Shown: positions 1 to 27,764 of the stretch, in pieces
Numbering within the stretch: position 1 is the first letter of the stretch
Layout of the letters: each line of letters begins with the position of its first letter
Assembly (NCBI GenBank): GCA_011319805.1
Contig: SJRY01000183.1
Span: forward strand, 1 to 64,000
Reading direction: 5' to 3'
DNA from: Macrocybe gigantea
Lineage: Eukaryota; Basidiomycota; Agaricomycetes; Agaricales; Callistosporiaceae
Length of the DNA: 64,000 bases
Position numbers and translations under genes: made by a program
Notes under the pieces: generated by a model
What the model was told of the DNA's origin: nothing
Seen by the model: only the letters and a program-made list of their open reading frames with translations
The model's database searches: none

Positions 1-1386
1 AGGGTATAGTAATATCATTAGAGATGATAGATATAATTATAACATTTGTTTTCTTGAAATGGTGATCGCGGATCTAGTCAGTACTATTAATCAATACTGT
101 AAAAGAGCAACGAGTAGACGCTCTTCAATCTAAAGATTAATATATTAGATTGTAAGGTATACTCTAATCGCCGGGAAATCCGGTTCTAAGGTAAAAAATT
201 TTACATAAATATATAAATTTTTTTTTTATTCATTTATTTTTTTTTAAAATAGTAATCCTTTGAGCTTATAAATAATTATAATATAAAATATTTAATCTGT
301 TTTTTATAGGTGAATAAATTGAAATATACTACTAACGCAAATAAATTTAACCCTCATTTTGTAACAGGATTTGTGATGCTGAATCTTGTTTTTCTTTAAA
401 TTATTAAAAACCCCTTATTCAAACTAGGTTGAAAAATAAGTTTAGTTTTGTATTCATTTACATAGTAAAGATATAGATATTTTATTTTATTCAGAGATTT
501 TTCGGTGTAGGTAATGTCACTTTACATGGGAATTCTGTTATGTTTCAAGTGACTAAATTAGAAGATTTAGTGTTTATTAGTGAACATTTTAAATTTTATC
601 CACTTAAGACACAAAATATGCTGATTTTTTATTTTTTATAAAAAGTTTTGATATTATAAATAATAAAAAAACATTTTACTATTGAAGGTTTACATGAACT
701 TATTAGTATTAGAGCTTCTTTAAATAAAGGTTTACCTGAAAGATTAAAATTGGCTTTTCCAAATATTACACACCAATAATAGGCCAGAAATACTTAAATT
801 ATCTATGGATCCTAATAACTCAAATATTAAACAATGGGTTGCTGGTTTTGTATCAGGAGAGGGTTGTTTTTTTATTCACACAAGTAAATCTAAAACTCAT
901 AAATTAGGGATTAGCATAGCTTTAAACTTTTTATAGTTCAAATATTAGAGATTCTTATTTATTAGAAAATTTTACACAAATTTTTGGTTGTGGTTCTGTT
1001 TATATTGTTGACAAATCAGGAATAGTTAGATTTTCTGTAAGAAATTTGTCAGATATAACTGAAAAAATTATACCTTTTTTTGAAGAATATAATATACAAG
1101 GAATTAAAGCTAAAGATTTTAATGAATTTAAGAAGCTTGTATTTTAATGAAATATAAATTACATCTAACAAAGAAGGGTTAGAAAAAATACTCTGATTAA
1201 ATCAAGAATGAATTTAAATAGAGAGTAGTATATAATTACTATGTCATAAGAATTTTATTTGAATTTTCTATATTTTTATAAAAACTAGAAAATATAAAAA
1301 TATTAAATTGTTTAGACGTTATGGATTTTAATAGCTTTAGATTAAAGTTTCCACATATTATACAAAATGTATAATAGAAGTGGTTG
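1..1386 (+). mobile_element. cox1 group I intron, 3' part (5' end outside window)
   Basis: The segment ends with G at 1386, directly before cox1 coding sequence that starts [10 protein letters not shown]. Positions 60-200 hold pieces that look like a group I core: an 'aacgagtagacg' segment near 107-121 resembling P7, and 'aggtatactct' near 152-164 resembling the paired strand. A decayed LAGLIDADG reading frame follows the core. The 5' splice site and the preceding cox1 exon lie left of the window. The intron class is inferred from the core pieces and the T/G splice style of its neighbours. Confidence 0.7.
300..1147 (+). pseudogene. decayed LAGLIDADG homing endonuclease
   Basis: No long open frame survives, but protein-like pieces appear in several frames. 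A first-motif relic near 345 reads NPHFVTGF and then loses frame. The second motif, near 832-870, reads WVAGFVSGEGCFF with its acidic residue kept. Downstream pieces such as GCGSVYIVDKSGIVRFSVRN (from about 990) and an ending near 1147 fit the C-terminal part of a double-motif LAGLIDADG protein. Several stop codons and frameshifts separate the pieces. The intron has probably lost its endonuclease and is in the degenerate stage of the homing cycle. Confidence 0.65.
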
Positions 1387-18135
<16,749 letters not shown>

Positions 18136-18421
18136 TTTGCGGAGGATTTGAATTTTTTTATTTATAATTTTAACCCTATACTCTGACAATTATTAATTCA
18201 TATTTGTTTGGTAAGGAATAAAAATTAATTTATATTTCCATTTTTAATAATAATTTAAATTTTTATTATTATATATAAAGTTTAAAATATAAAAGTAAGG
18301 ATAAAATAATTATGTCATTTTATGAATGTCTCTGTAATTATTTTCTCCTTAATTAAACAGAATAAATAATTATTAATAACACATATTAAATAATTATTTA
18401 TTATTTATATAAGAAATATAA

Positions 18422-18711
18422 ATATATAAAAAAATAAAATATTCAACTCTTGAATGCTTAGTCATCCTGCCTTAAATGTAAATTTAAATTCTAAATTTAA
18501 TCCTTAAGGTCAATTCTTCTTGGTTAAACCTGCAAAAAATACATACTAATTAATATAAATTATTAATTATTATCATCCTTTTTTGTTTAATGCCTTATAC
18601 TCGGTGATTATAATATCAAATAAGAAAATTATTGATATTAAAAATAATAGAACGTATAAAATTATTTTTTTTAATTTATACGTAGGCAATATAAAATACT
18701 TAGTTTATAAA
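18422..18711 (+). promoter_or_regulatory. leader copy shared with nad6, upstream of a membrane ORF
   Basis: 18422-18602 is nearly identical to 57968-58150 upstream of nad6 ('ttcaactcttgaatgctta', 'ccttaaggtcaattcttctt', 'gccttatactc'). Weaker matches continue to the gene: 'aataatagaacgt' (18642 and 58199) and 'acgtaggca' (18680 and 58528). The block contains the complementary pair CCTTAA/TTAAGG. Because the same block precedes nad6, it probably carries promoter or 5'-UTR signals copied from there; no promoter consensus was identified. Confidence 0.7.
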
Positions 18712-19473
18712 ATGAAATTACTAGAAATATTAAGAAAATATGTAGCTCCAGGTGTGTTAGGTTCTATCACTATTGATAGTTATCGAAGACAAGTTCATAG
18801 TCATAATAAAGATATGTTAAATATTAAAAATGAGACCTCTGATAATATAAAAATTATGCCAGAACAATTATGGGGTCAAAAAACTGCTAGTTCTGAATTT
18901 AAAGCGAAATTAGAAGCAAGTTCTAGTAGAATTGACAATGTAGATCAAAATATATTAAAATGTAAATCTAAATTAAGTGAGATAGACTCCAAATTAAAAG
19001 ACGGTCATTTTAATAATGGAGAAAATGCTGAAAGTTTAAATAATTTAAAAACATATTATTCTGAGGAGTTAGATAAATATATCGGAGTAAAAAATGATTT
19101 TATAAAAGAACTTCCATACATCATTAATAGTAATCATAAATCTGAACTCTTTGATTGGTTATATGCTTTAATAGACAAATATCAAACTATAGTAGATAAT
19201 TTAAGTTTAGAGCAATTAGTTGCTTTATTTAATATATTTGGATATATTATGATATTATCTACAATAACATCTCTTAGTATATTATTAATCGGTGATTACT
19301 TAATTGAGAAATTTAATCTTGATACAAAATATCCTAAATTATCTATATATATAAGAATGAAACAAAAATTGAATAAACATTATTTAATGTTTTATATTAT
19401 AATATTATATTTATTAGTCCTATTACTTATAATATGTAATGTGTACATGTTAGTTTTAAAATATTTTGTATAA
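18712..19473 (+). CDS. hypothetical coiled-coil membrane protein
   Basis: 253 residues from ATG 18712. This start is chosen because it aligns with the start of the protein at 54467 (MKLLEILRKYVAPGV versus MRELIKNFGKFISGA); an upstream TTG at 18583 would add 43 residues of leader sequence. A short Gly-containing helix near residues 8-25 is followed by a long charged, heptad-like region (about 60-170), then LSLEQLVALFNI and the C-terminal hairpin: helix, DYLIEKFNLDTKYPKLSIYI, helix. Function unknown; the hairpin predicts an inner-membrane location. A partial, decayed second copy lies at 24490-25050. Confidence 0.65.
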   Translation: MKLLEILRKYVAPGVLGSITIDSYRRQVHSHNKDMLNIKNETSDNIKIMPEQLWGQKTASSEFKAKLEASSSRIDNVDQNILKCKSKLSEIDSKLKDGHFNNGENAESLNNLKTYYSEELDKYIGVKNDFIKELPYIINSNHKSELFDWLYALIDKYQTIVDNLSLEQLVALFNIFGYIMILSTITSLSILLIGDYLIEKFNLDTKYPKLSIYIRMKQKLNKHYLMFYIIILYLLVLLLIICNVYMLVLKYFV

Positions 19474-19639
19474 ATTATTAATTTTATTCTTTTTAATCTT
19501 TAATTAATAATTTTAATTAACCTATTATTTATACTTTATTTAATGATAATAACTATAATCTTTTAAATTATTATTATTATACAAGCTTTTTTATTATAGT
19601 GTTAAGATAATATTTATTTATATGTTAACTTTATAATTT

Positions 19640-20114
19640 GTATACCCCTATATTTATATAAAATATTATAATATTATAGAAATTTTAATAAATTCTTACT
19701 AAAATAGTAATATTTATCTATTATAATCTATATATTCATTATTATTTTAATAATTAAAAAAAATAAATAAAGTTATTTATTTAAAATATTAATTATAGGA
19801 ATGTATAATAGTTAGTCTAATGTTAATGTTTAATATATATTAACTATAATAAGTAATTACCTATAATTTAAATGTAACTTATTATAATAAAAATTATACT
19901 ACTAAGTTATAATATAATATTATTAACTAAAATATTAAATTGAACTACTAAACTACTAATATATTAAATTATAAATAAGTTTAAGCAACCAACCGTAAAC
20001 GTTCTTATGTTTATAAATTATTAATAATTTTTATATAAATTAATTATATTCCAACTAATAATAACTCGTTGGTATAAATTTAATAAAAAAATAAAATAAA
20101 AATAAAAAAATTAG
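19640..20114 (+). promoter_or_regulatory. cox3 leader (master copy of a triplicated element)
   Basis: The 5' region of cox3. The best-conserved part is 'gcaaccaaccgtaaacgttc' (from 19984), then 'ttatgtttataaattatt', and 'aataactcgttggtataaat' (from 20060). ACCAAC and GTTGGT can pair, enclosing about 75 nt. Copies sit at 21800-22248 and 25090-25554, each ending at the start codon of a membrane ORF. Conservation up to the start codon suggests a promoter and/or a structured 5' UTR recognised by translation activators. Confidence 0.7.
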
Positions 20115-20918
20115 ATGAAAATAAATAAATTTCAACATTTTCCTTATCATTTAGTAGATCCTTCTCCTTGGCCAATCTTATTAAGTTTTTCATTATTAAA
20201 TTTAACAGTAGGAGCAGTATTATATATGCATGGATATAATAATGGAGGTTTAATATTATTAATTGGTTTTATTTTAACTGTGTTTGGAATGACTCTATGG
20301 TTCAGAGATGTAATAACAGAAGGAACTTATTTAGGACATCATACAAAACAAGTAAAAAACGGATTAATGATAGGGATCTTACTTTTTATTGTTAGTGAAG
20401 TATTTGCTTTCTTATCTGTTTTCTGGGCTTTCTTCCATTCTAGTTTATCTCCTGCTATAGAACTTGGAGGATCTTGGCCCCCAGTAGGAATAACTCCCTT
20501 AGATCCTTTTGCAATACCCTTACTTAATACTTTCTTATTATTATCCAGTGGAGCATTTATCACTTATGGTCATCATGCACTAATTGCTGGAGATAGAAAA
20601 GCAGCTATTGATGGAGTATTTTTAACAATTGTATTAGCTATATTATTTACTGCTTTACAATATTATGAATATAATGAAGCTGGATTTACAATGGCTGATG
20701 GTATTTATGGATCAGCATTTTATGCTTCTACAGGACTTCATGGATTACATGTTATTATTGGTACAATTTTCATTTTAGTAGGATTTATTAGAATTATAAA
20801 TTATCAATTAACAAGACAACATCACCAAGGATTTGAAGCAAGTATCTTATATTGGCATTTTGTGGATGTAGTTTGGTTATTCTTATTTGTAGCTGTATAT
20901 TTCTGGGGTGGTGCCTAA
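20115..20918 (+). CDS. cox3: cytochrome c oxidase subunit 3
   Basis: 267 residues, normal length, intronless. Core subunit of complex IV without redox centres; seven transmembrane helices. Hallmarks: FHLVDPSPWPI-like start (PYHLVDPSPWPI), WFRDVITEGTYLGHHT, SEVFAFLSVFWAFFHSSL, WPPVGITPLDPF, STGLHGLHVIIGTIF and the ending HFVDVVWLFLFVAVYFWGG. The ATG at 20115 fits the usual fungal start. A shared leader lies upstream, and a membrane ORF lies on either side. Confidence 0.98.
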   Translation: MKINKFQHFPYHLVDPSPWPILLSFSLLNLTVGAVLYMHGYNNGGLILLIGFILTVFGMTLWFRDVITEGTYLGHHTKQVKNGLMIGILLFIVSEVFAFLSVFWAFFHSSLSPAIELGGSWPPVGITPLDPFAIPLLNTFLLLSSGAFITYGHHALIAGDRKAAIDGVFLTIVLAILFTALQYYEYNEAGFTMADGIYGSAFYASTGLHGLHVIIGTIFILVGFIRIINYQLTRQHHQGFEASILYWHFVDVVWLFLFVAVYFWGGA

Positions 20919-21451
20919 TATAATGTCAATATATATATATACACACATAAATATTTCCCCTTTATGAACTTTATTTATTATATATTAAAATAATAAAGGT
21001 ATAAATAAATAATTATCCTATATTTCATCTCTTTATTAACTAATAATTTCTTGAACTTATAAACAATGAAAATAAATATATTTAAATTTATTAACTATTT
21101 TATATTATATTTCAAATTTTTACTACTTATAATTCTAATACATTTATTTTTATAATATTAATATATATCAGTTATATTGTATAGAAAGTTATTAGTGAGT
21201 ATTATTTTTAGTATGCAATGGAATTATAACTATTTTTACTTTGTTTAGGTTTAAGAATTGGTTTTTAAATAAATAAATTTTAATTTTTTAATAAATATTA
21301 CACTAGATTATTAAAATTACAAAATTATTCTCTGATTAAATTCTCTCTGTTCTACAAAATTAATAATGTAAATATGAAATATTCTTTTTTATTTATAGGA
21401 AAGATTAAATAATTTAAAGCTAAATATCCCATATAATAGTTAACCTAAAAT
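20919..21451 (+). other. intergenic, AT-rich, no gene seen
   Basis: No reading frame or tRNA-like fold was found. A short (TA)n run lies at 20926-20941. Confidence 0.6.
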
Positions 21452-21687
21452 CAAATTTGCTTTTTTTAATATTATCATTACTCTGTTTATTACCTTTTCT
21501 CAATGTAGTAAGTTATTTAACTTCATTATATTTAATGAATAAATATGATATGGATATTAAATTTAATAAATTTAAAAAATAACTTGATATTATGAAAAAA
21601 AAAGTTCTTTATTTTTTTTAATTATCTTAGAAGGTATAACTTGTCTGTTTGTATTGTTAGGTATAATAATCTGTTATTTGTGTTAAA
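21452..21687 (+). pseudogene. relic of the C-terminal membrane hairpin
   Basis: Pieces read LPFLNVVSYLTSLYLMNKYD and, after a stop and a frameshift in an A/T-run (about 21590-21625), LEGITCLFVLLGIIICYLC. They match the order helix - NKYDMDIKF loop - helix of the intact small protein at 41731-42147 (FVNVLGYIFSLYLLSKYNND...). No N-terminal half is recognisable upstream. A duplicated cox3 leader begins soon after. Confidence 0.65.
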
Positions 21688-21799
21688 TACGTATAATTTA
21701 TAATTTTACTTTATCTTAAAATAAACTTTAATTATATAAACATATATAAATAGTCATTTTTTATAAATAAAAATATTATTTCCTGTATTAATTATTAAT

Positions 21800-22248
21800 A
21801 ATTAAGTATTAAATTTTTATTATTATTATTATTATTAAAAAACTGTTCTTATTTAGTCCTAAAATAATAATATTTATATATTATAATCTATATATTCATT
21901 ATTATTATAATAAAATTATAATTAAAGTTTTATTATTTAATACTTAATACTTAAAATTGTATTATATTTAATATAATAATTATGTGTTATATTTATTATT
22001 AACTATAATAAGTAATTACCTCTAATTTAACTTATTATAATAAAAATTATACTACTAAGTTATAATATAATATTATTTAATAAAATATTAAATTTAAATA
22101 ATCAACTAATATTAAATTATAAATAAGTTTAAGCAACCAACCGTAAACGTTCTTATGTTTATAAATTATTAATTAATATAAATGAATTCTAATTAATAAT
22201 AACTCGTTGGTATAAATTTAATAAAAAAGAGAATAAAAAAACTTTAAA
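21800..22248 (+). promoter_or_regulatory. second copy of the cox3 leader
   Basis: Matches the cox3 leader over its whole length with small indels. It includes 'gcaaccaaccgtaaacgttc' (from 22132) and 'ataactcgttggtataaatt' (from 22199), and runs up to ATG 22249 of a membrane ORF. The upstream part ('atattataatctatatattc') also matches the region 5' of cox3 (about 19717). An insertion of a diverged segment with its ORF, or a duplication, would explain this. Confidence 0.75.
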
Positions 22249-23310
22249 ATGACTCATAATTTTATGCTTTATAACACATTTTATGAACACTTTCCTATTT
22301 TTATAGAAACTATAATATCATTTAGTATAGTAACATATTTATTGGAAGGTTTTTCTAATAATAAAACATTAAAATCAATACAAAAACTAATTTTAATATT
22401 AGTTTTAATTATAATGTTTATAGTAGCCTTATTTTTTATTTTTGCCTTCTTATCTGAATACTTTGATTTAGACATTATTCATTTATCAGACTCTAGCGAT
22501 AAAAGCATTAAAGGTACAATAACCACTTCGATAGACACTACCTCAGATGCAATGAAAGATGCAGTAGAAAAGGTAGGTTCAGGTTTCTCTAGTTTAGGCT
22601 TAGGTTCCGCCATTGGAGCAGGTGCAGCTGCTACTGCTAAAGTAATAAAAAATGCTTCAATTCCTCCAAGACAAAAGGTTGGTTTAGTATTCATTGGCGG
22701 AGCTGGAGGTGCTGCGTCTCATGTAGGAGCTACTTTGTTTAATAAAAATACGTATTCAAATAAAAATAATCAATCTTCAAGTTCTAATAATCAATCTTCA
22801 AGTTCTAATAATCAATCTTCAAGTTCTAATAATCAATCTTCAAGTTCTAATAACACATTAGAAGGCTCACAAAGTAATATAACTAGTTCAAATGTGGATA
22901 CTACAGATAATACGAAAGATATTGTAGCAAATTCTCCAAATGATCATATAGACATATTAAATTTAGTATTTAATAGTGATAATTCTATTTATATTGCTTT
23001 AGGTTCAATGTACATATTAGATATATTAAAAATTTTATTGTTTATATATTTAATAATCGATATAATTATATTATTTATTTTTAAGGAAGAAAGAGATATA
23101 ACTAACTTTATAAATAATAAAATTCCAGATAAATATAATTTAAGAAAAATTATATTTAAAATTTTTAAATTAGTTTCAAAAGGAAATAAATTAAATTTAA
23201 TAATTTGTATTTTTTTATTACTTTCTTTTGAATTTAGTACTTTGTATTTACATACTCTCTTAATAACAAATTTTCCCTTTATTTGTGAAGTATTTTTAAA
23301 TTCTAAATAA
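22249..23310 (+). CDS. hypothetical multi-pass membrane protein with Gly/Ala segment and repeat linker
   Basis: 353 residues from ATG 22249, directly behind a cox3-like leader. Helices lie near residues 15-34 and 42-66. A Gly/Ala-rich segment runs from about 110 to 165 (LGSAIGAGAAATAKVIKN, then KVGLVFIGGAGGAASHVG). A linker with four copies of NNQSSSS, encoded by a 21-bp tandem repeat, follows. Two C-terminal helix groups (about 250-285 and 325-350) are joined by a basic loop (EERDITNFINNKIPDKYNLR). It combines in one chain the two modules that are separate genes at 41241/41731. No catalytic motif; function unknown. Confidence 0.65.
   Translation: MTHNFMLYNTFYEHFPIFIETIISFSIVTYLLEGFSNNKTLKSIQKLILILVLIIMFIVALFFIFAFLSEYFDLDIIHLSDSSDKSIKGTITTSIDTTSDAMKDAVEKVGSGFSSLGLGSAIGAGAAATAKVIKNASIPPRQKVGLVFIGGAGGAASHVGATLFNKNTYSNKNNQSSSSNNQSSSSNNQSSSSNNQSSSSNNTLEGSQSNITSSNVDTTDNTKDIVANSPNDHIDILNLVFNSDNSIYIALGSMYILDILKILLFIYLIIDIIILFIFKEERDITNFINNKIPDKYNLRKIIFKIFKLVSKGNKLNLIICIFLLLSFEFSTLYLHTLLITNFPFICEVFLNSK
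22764..22852 (+). repeat. 21-bp coding tandem repeat (NNQSSSS), about 4 copies
   Basis: In-frame repeat 'aataatcaatcttcaagttc'+t within the linker of the membrane protein at 22249-23310. Copies are nearly perfect, so copy number is likely to vary between strains. Confidence 0.92.
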
Positions 23311-23806
23311 ATTAAACCTTAAAAATTTTTATATTTTATTATAAGTAAATTCCCCTATACTTTAAAATATAAAAATTGTACTAAAATAATTATTCAATTC
23401 ATTTATGTTTTTAAATATTGGGATGTTATACACTATTTACTATTTATTAAAACCTTTAAATAGCAAAATGTAAATATTTTATATTTAAAAAAAAAATTTT
23501 TTTTTACAAGGTAGTAAAAAGAATAATTTCACTATTAATTAAAATATAATAATATTTTTAATAAAAAATTGAATTATTTTATATTGGTTGAAATTAGATA
23601 ATTAAGGATTTTAAGGAATAATAATAAATATTTTTTATATTCATGACTAGGTTATAACCCTTATTATAGTAATAAGAGTAGCTATAATAATATATATTAT
23701 ATATATTATATTTGTATTATTTTTATATTAGTTTGAATAATTAAATAAATAATGAAAATATAAATTCTCTTCTAATAATAAATACTAAATAAAAAATTTA
23801 TAAAAA
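23311..23806 (+). other. intergenic, no gene seen
   Basis: AT-rich with A/T homopolymers near 23491-23510. No tRNA or reading frame is recognisable. Confidence 0.55.
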
Positions 23807-24384
23807 TGATAAAAATAGATAAAAATTTAAAAATAATTGCTTCATTAGGAAAAAATATATGAAGGAAAAGAAAATAATCGTGAATTAAAATTTGTTAGTT
23901 CTATAGTTAAATACAACGGATAAATTAATGTTGAATCCATAAATGAAATGTATAAATTATTACAATTTAATACAAGATTTTTTTATCGAGATACTTATGA
24001 AGTAATATATTTAAGTGTAACTGAATATGTATATAGAAGTGAAATAATTTTAGAAAAAAGTGGATTAGTAATAAAGGGTGTAAATTTTTTAAATTTCTTG
24101 TTTTAATGAATAATTATAAAATCTATAAAGAAACAAATAATAAATATTACTTAGATTCTATAAGAGAAGAATTAATTTTAAATAGTAGAAATAGATATTT
24201 TGAAAGAATGGTCAAATTAAATCAAATTAAAGATAATATTGAAAATTCAAGATTTGTACTAAATTCTGACAAAAAAAAAACAAAAATAGATAAAATATGG
24301 CACTTATCTCTCAAAAATCTCACTAAAGATATTAAAAAAAGAAACTTATTCTTAGATAAAGAAAATCAAAATTATTTTTTATAA
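23807..24384 (+). pseudogene. broken ORF of unknown family
   Basis: A frame starting at ATG 23807 (MIKIDKNLKIIASLGKNI) is disrupted near 23860. The next frame then encodes charged sequence (ENNRELKFVSSIVKYNG, stop, INVESINEMYKLLQFNTRFF) to a TAA near 24104. A separate open frame from ATG 24106 encodes 92 mostly charged, Lys/Asn-rich residues. I do not recognise it. It may be a decayed plasmid-borne gene; composition and stops argue against a functional product. Confidence 0.4.
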
Positions 24385-24489
24385 TCTCATTAATAGGAAT
24401 AAGCTATTATGAAATGAAAAATTTGTTAATTCTTCCTTTAAATAATAATTAGAAATAAGTTCTAGTATAATTAATGAAGTGGATCAAAA

Positions 24490-25050
24490 TATATTTGAAG
24501 TTAAATATAAATTATATATAACTATATTAAATAACTGTAATATATAAGTATTAATAGTAATCATAAATCTGAACTCTTTGATTGGTTATATGATTTTTTA
24601 GACAAATATTAAACTTTAGTAGATAATTTAAGTTTAGAGCAAATTAGTTATTTTATAAAATATATTTGGAGCTATTATGAGTTTAATGTCATTAATTTAT
24701 ATTAAGATATTGTTATTTGGATGAGTATTTATTTCATAAATTTTATCTTCTAATACCCTAATTTATCTTATAATATGAATAAATTAAAAAGTATCTTAAA
24801 TTACACTAAACATTAAGTCATTTTATTCAATGTTTTATATTATAATTTTTCATATATAAGTCCTATTACTTATAATATGTAATGTGTACATGTTAGTTTT
24901 AAAATATTTTGTATAAATTATTAATTTTATTCTTTTTAATCTTTAATTAATAATTTTAATTAACCTATTATTTATACTTTATTTAATGATAATAACTATA
25001 ATCTTTTAAATTATTATTATTATACAAGCTTTTTTATTATTTTAACAAGA
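24490..25050 (+). pseudogene. decayed partial copy of the 18712-19473 gene plus its 3' flank
   Basis: It reads SNHKSELFDWLYDFLDKY, then TLVDNLSLEQ, then a frameshifted hairpin relic, matching the C-terminal half of the protein at 18712 (SNHKSELFDWLYALIDKY, IVDNLSLEQLVALF). From about 24852 to 25050 the nucleotide sequence is nearly identical to 19403-19600, including the end of the gene and its 3' flank. A duplicated cox3-like leader follows in both places, so a whole segment was duplicated and this copy then decayed. Confidence 0.85.
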
Positions 25051-25089
25051 TAATATTTACTATTATGTTAACTTTATAATTTGTATACC

Positions 25090-25554
25090 CCTATATTAAT
25101 TATAAAATATAAATTATTAATATTAAAAACTGTTAATAAGTATTCCTAAAATAATAATATTTATTTAGTTTAATTTCTATAATAATTATTATATAAATAA
25201 TAAAATAATAATTAAATCTCTATACTGATAATATTAAAATTATGAATCTATTATAGTTAGTCTAATGTTTATAATTTATATTATTAAATAATTATATGTA
25301 ATTACCTATAATTTAAATGTAACTTATTATAATAAAAATTATACTACTAACTTCTAATATATTATTATTACTTTATTTTCAAATTAAATGAACTAATATT
25401 AAATTATATATTTGTTTAAGCAACCAACCATAAACGTTCTTATGTTTATAAATTATTAATAATTTTTATATAAACTAATTATATTCTAATTAAATTAATA
25501 ATAATAACTCGTTGGTATAAATTTAATAAAAAAGAGAATAAAAAAATTACAAAA
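25090..25554 (+). promoter_or_regulatory. third copy of the cox3 leader
   Basis: It includes 'gcaaccaaccataaacgttc' (one change, from 25420) and 'ataactcgttggtataaatt' (from 25503), ending at ATG 25555 of a broken membrane ORF. It is slightly more diverged than the copy at 21800-22248. Confidence 0.75.
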
Positions 25555-26557
25555 ATGGAATTTATGCTATTTTTTAAATATAATTATTTAATTATAAGTC
25601 TCTTCAAAGCAATAGTAGTTCAACTACTTATTATTTTACATGTATATTACCTTTTAGATGGCGATGGTGATTCTGACACTAAATTTTCAGAAGCTGGTTT
25701 ATTTACTACAAAATTAAGATAAACAATTACATTAGGAATAGGTATATTAGGTTCATATTCTAGTTATATTACTATTAAAAATGAACCTTTTAACACAGAA
25801 CAAAATAATACTGACACTATACATGCTTCTTTAGATAAAATACATAAAAATGTAGAAACTAATTATATATTATTAAATGATAATATAAAAAATTTATATA
25901 AACTAAAAGAATCTTTAGAAAATTCTAAAAATAAACTTCAAAACTCAACTAATAGTTCTCTCACTGTTGTTGAAAAATTAGAAGAAAATTTAAAAAATCA
26001 TTTAAGTGTTTTAAATCAAGTAGGTGATATTAAAAAAATCCAGCTAAATTATCAGTTAATGATCTTGAAGAAAAAAAAAATAATTATTAATAAAACAAGG
26101 TTTAGAAGTAGATACATTGGAAAAGTTTTTAACAGAAAATCAGACTCCAACAATTCAAGATATTATAAACCAAAATTTATCTCAAGGATCTAATATAAAG
26201 ACTGACTCTAATTTATCTTCAGAATCTAATACCTCTACTGAATTAGATATTAATAAAAGTAGTACTTTATCTACATTATTAGAGAATTTTGAAAATTTAA
26301 ATGGGATTAAAAAATTAGCTGTTTCTTTACTATTCTTAAAAATTACTTTACTCTCTTCTTTACTTTCTATAGTTTTTGTATTTTATGGAGATTATTTATT
26401 AACAAAATATAATATTGAAAATAGATTCCCTAAATTAGGTAAAATAATTCAATTAAGAAAAAAATATACAAGATATTATTTAGTGTTAAGTAGTATAATA
26501 ATAATAACTGTTATTTTTACTGAAATAGTGTTGTGTATCTCTATTTTATCTTTATAA
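25555..26557 (+). pseudogene. broken coiled-coil membrane protein gene
   Basis: From ATG 25555 the frame meets a TAA at about 25720 (LRxTITLGIGILGSYSSY), where CAA to TAA would be a single change. It then stays open through a coiled-coil stretch to about 26038, shifts frame (PAKLSVNDLEEKKNNY), shifts again in an A-run near 26075, and continues as the open frame ending at 26557. That last frame holds the C-terminal hairpin: helix, YLLTKYNIENRFPKLGKII, helix. Overall order (short Gly helix, coiled coil, hairpin) is as in 18712-19473 and 54467-55189. If sequencing errors caused the breaks, it would be an intact protein of about 330 residues. Confidence 0.7.
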
Positions 26558-27764
26558 TTTATTAATGTTTATATTAATTTCTTTGTAATTTATTACATTT
26601 ATATTATGTAAATATAGTCAAGATATTTTTAGTGTTTATTTCTTTTTACTCTACTAATGATTAATACTATTTAATTAGTATATATTACTAAAAAGAAAGC
26701 TTATAATATTTTATAATTAAATAATTCTATTTAATTTATATTCTTCTTTATATTTTATTATTTAAAATGAAACATTAAATACTTTTCATTCTCCCTTAAT
26801 AATATTATATCAATGTTAATGTTTAGTAGTAGTTTATTTTTATTCATTTTAATTTATTTAATTATATATATTTTTAACCTATATTTTATCTTTAATAATA
26901 TTTATTCTGTTCATTATTTTTTGTTTTATTCCCTATAATTCTTATAAAAATAATAGCCAATATTGCTTTTTCTCTAAAAAGGTTATCCTCAATGGATAAT
27001 TTTCCATTTTATTTCTTTTTTTCATTAAACTAATTTAATCTATTAAATTAAAATCTAATTTTTCATTAAACTAATTTAATCTATTAAATAAACATCTAAT
27101 TTTTATAGATGTCCTTTTTGAATATGTCTCATTATATAATGTCTTATTAATCCTTTTATAATTAATTATAATTATAATTATATGTGTTCTTGTATAATAA
27201 GTTACTGGAGATGCAATAGCTACATTATTTTTATATCATTTGAATTAGTATGAAATTAGTTTCAAAAATAATTATTTGTTGTTAATAATATATTATTATT
27301 TATATAACTATTAAATAATAAAATGGACTTATTATCATTAATAATTATTATAGTTTTAATTAATTTTTATAAAAATATTTTTATAGATCTTCACTAGAAA
27401 TATTTATAGTTTCTATTAATTTTATTATTATAATCAATATAACTGAGTTATAGTTTAAAAATAAAATTTATCCATTAGTTATCTCCTATAAACGATGGAC
27501 ATAATCACTAAATCAATTTTACTAAATTCATCTAATAACTTAAATTTATACCCATAATGTAATAATGCTTTCATTTTTTTCAGTTTAATATAGACCACTT
27601 AATTTAAGAATAGATAGTTATATCTATTATATTTTTAAGATTATACTGGTCTAACTTTGATACTTAAATCTAAAATTTAAATAAAAATGTTACTCTCAAT
27701 TGTTAAATTAACTTTTAAATTTTGTGATATTATTTCAAGATAGATAGTACTAGATACTTAAAAA
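26558..27764 (+). other. long intergenic region before rnl
   Basis: AT-rich, with no recognisable gene or tRNA. A tandem pair of about 45 bp ('tttttcattaaactaattta' plus 'atctattaaat') lies at 27018-27105. It may contain the rnl promoter, which I cannot identify. Confidence 0.55.

Noticed and set aside
18422..18602. The block shared with nad6 being a structural RNA such as RNase P RNA
   Set aside because: I see none of the conserved P4-type sequences; position directly before two start regions fits a duplicated leader better.
18583..18711. Starting the 18712 gene at TTG 18583
   Set aside because: The extra 43 residues are translated leader sequence shared with the non-coding nad6 leader; ATG 18712 aligns with the start of the 54467 protein.
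22764..22852. CRISPR-like array
   Set aside because: Units of 21 bp are directly adjacent with no spacers and encode NNQSSSS in frame; the repeats at 41549, 12367 and 55206 likewise lack spacers.
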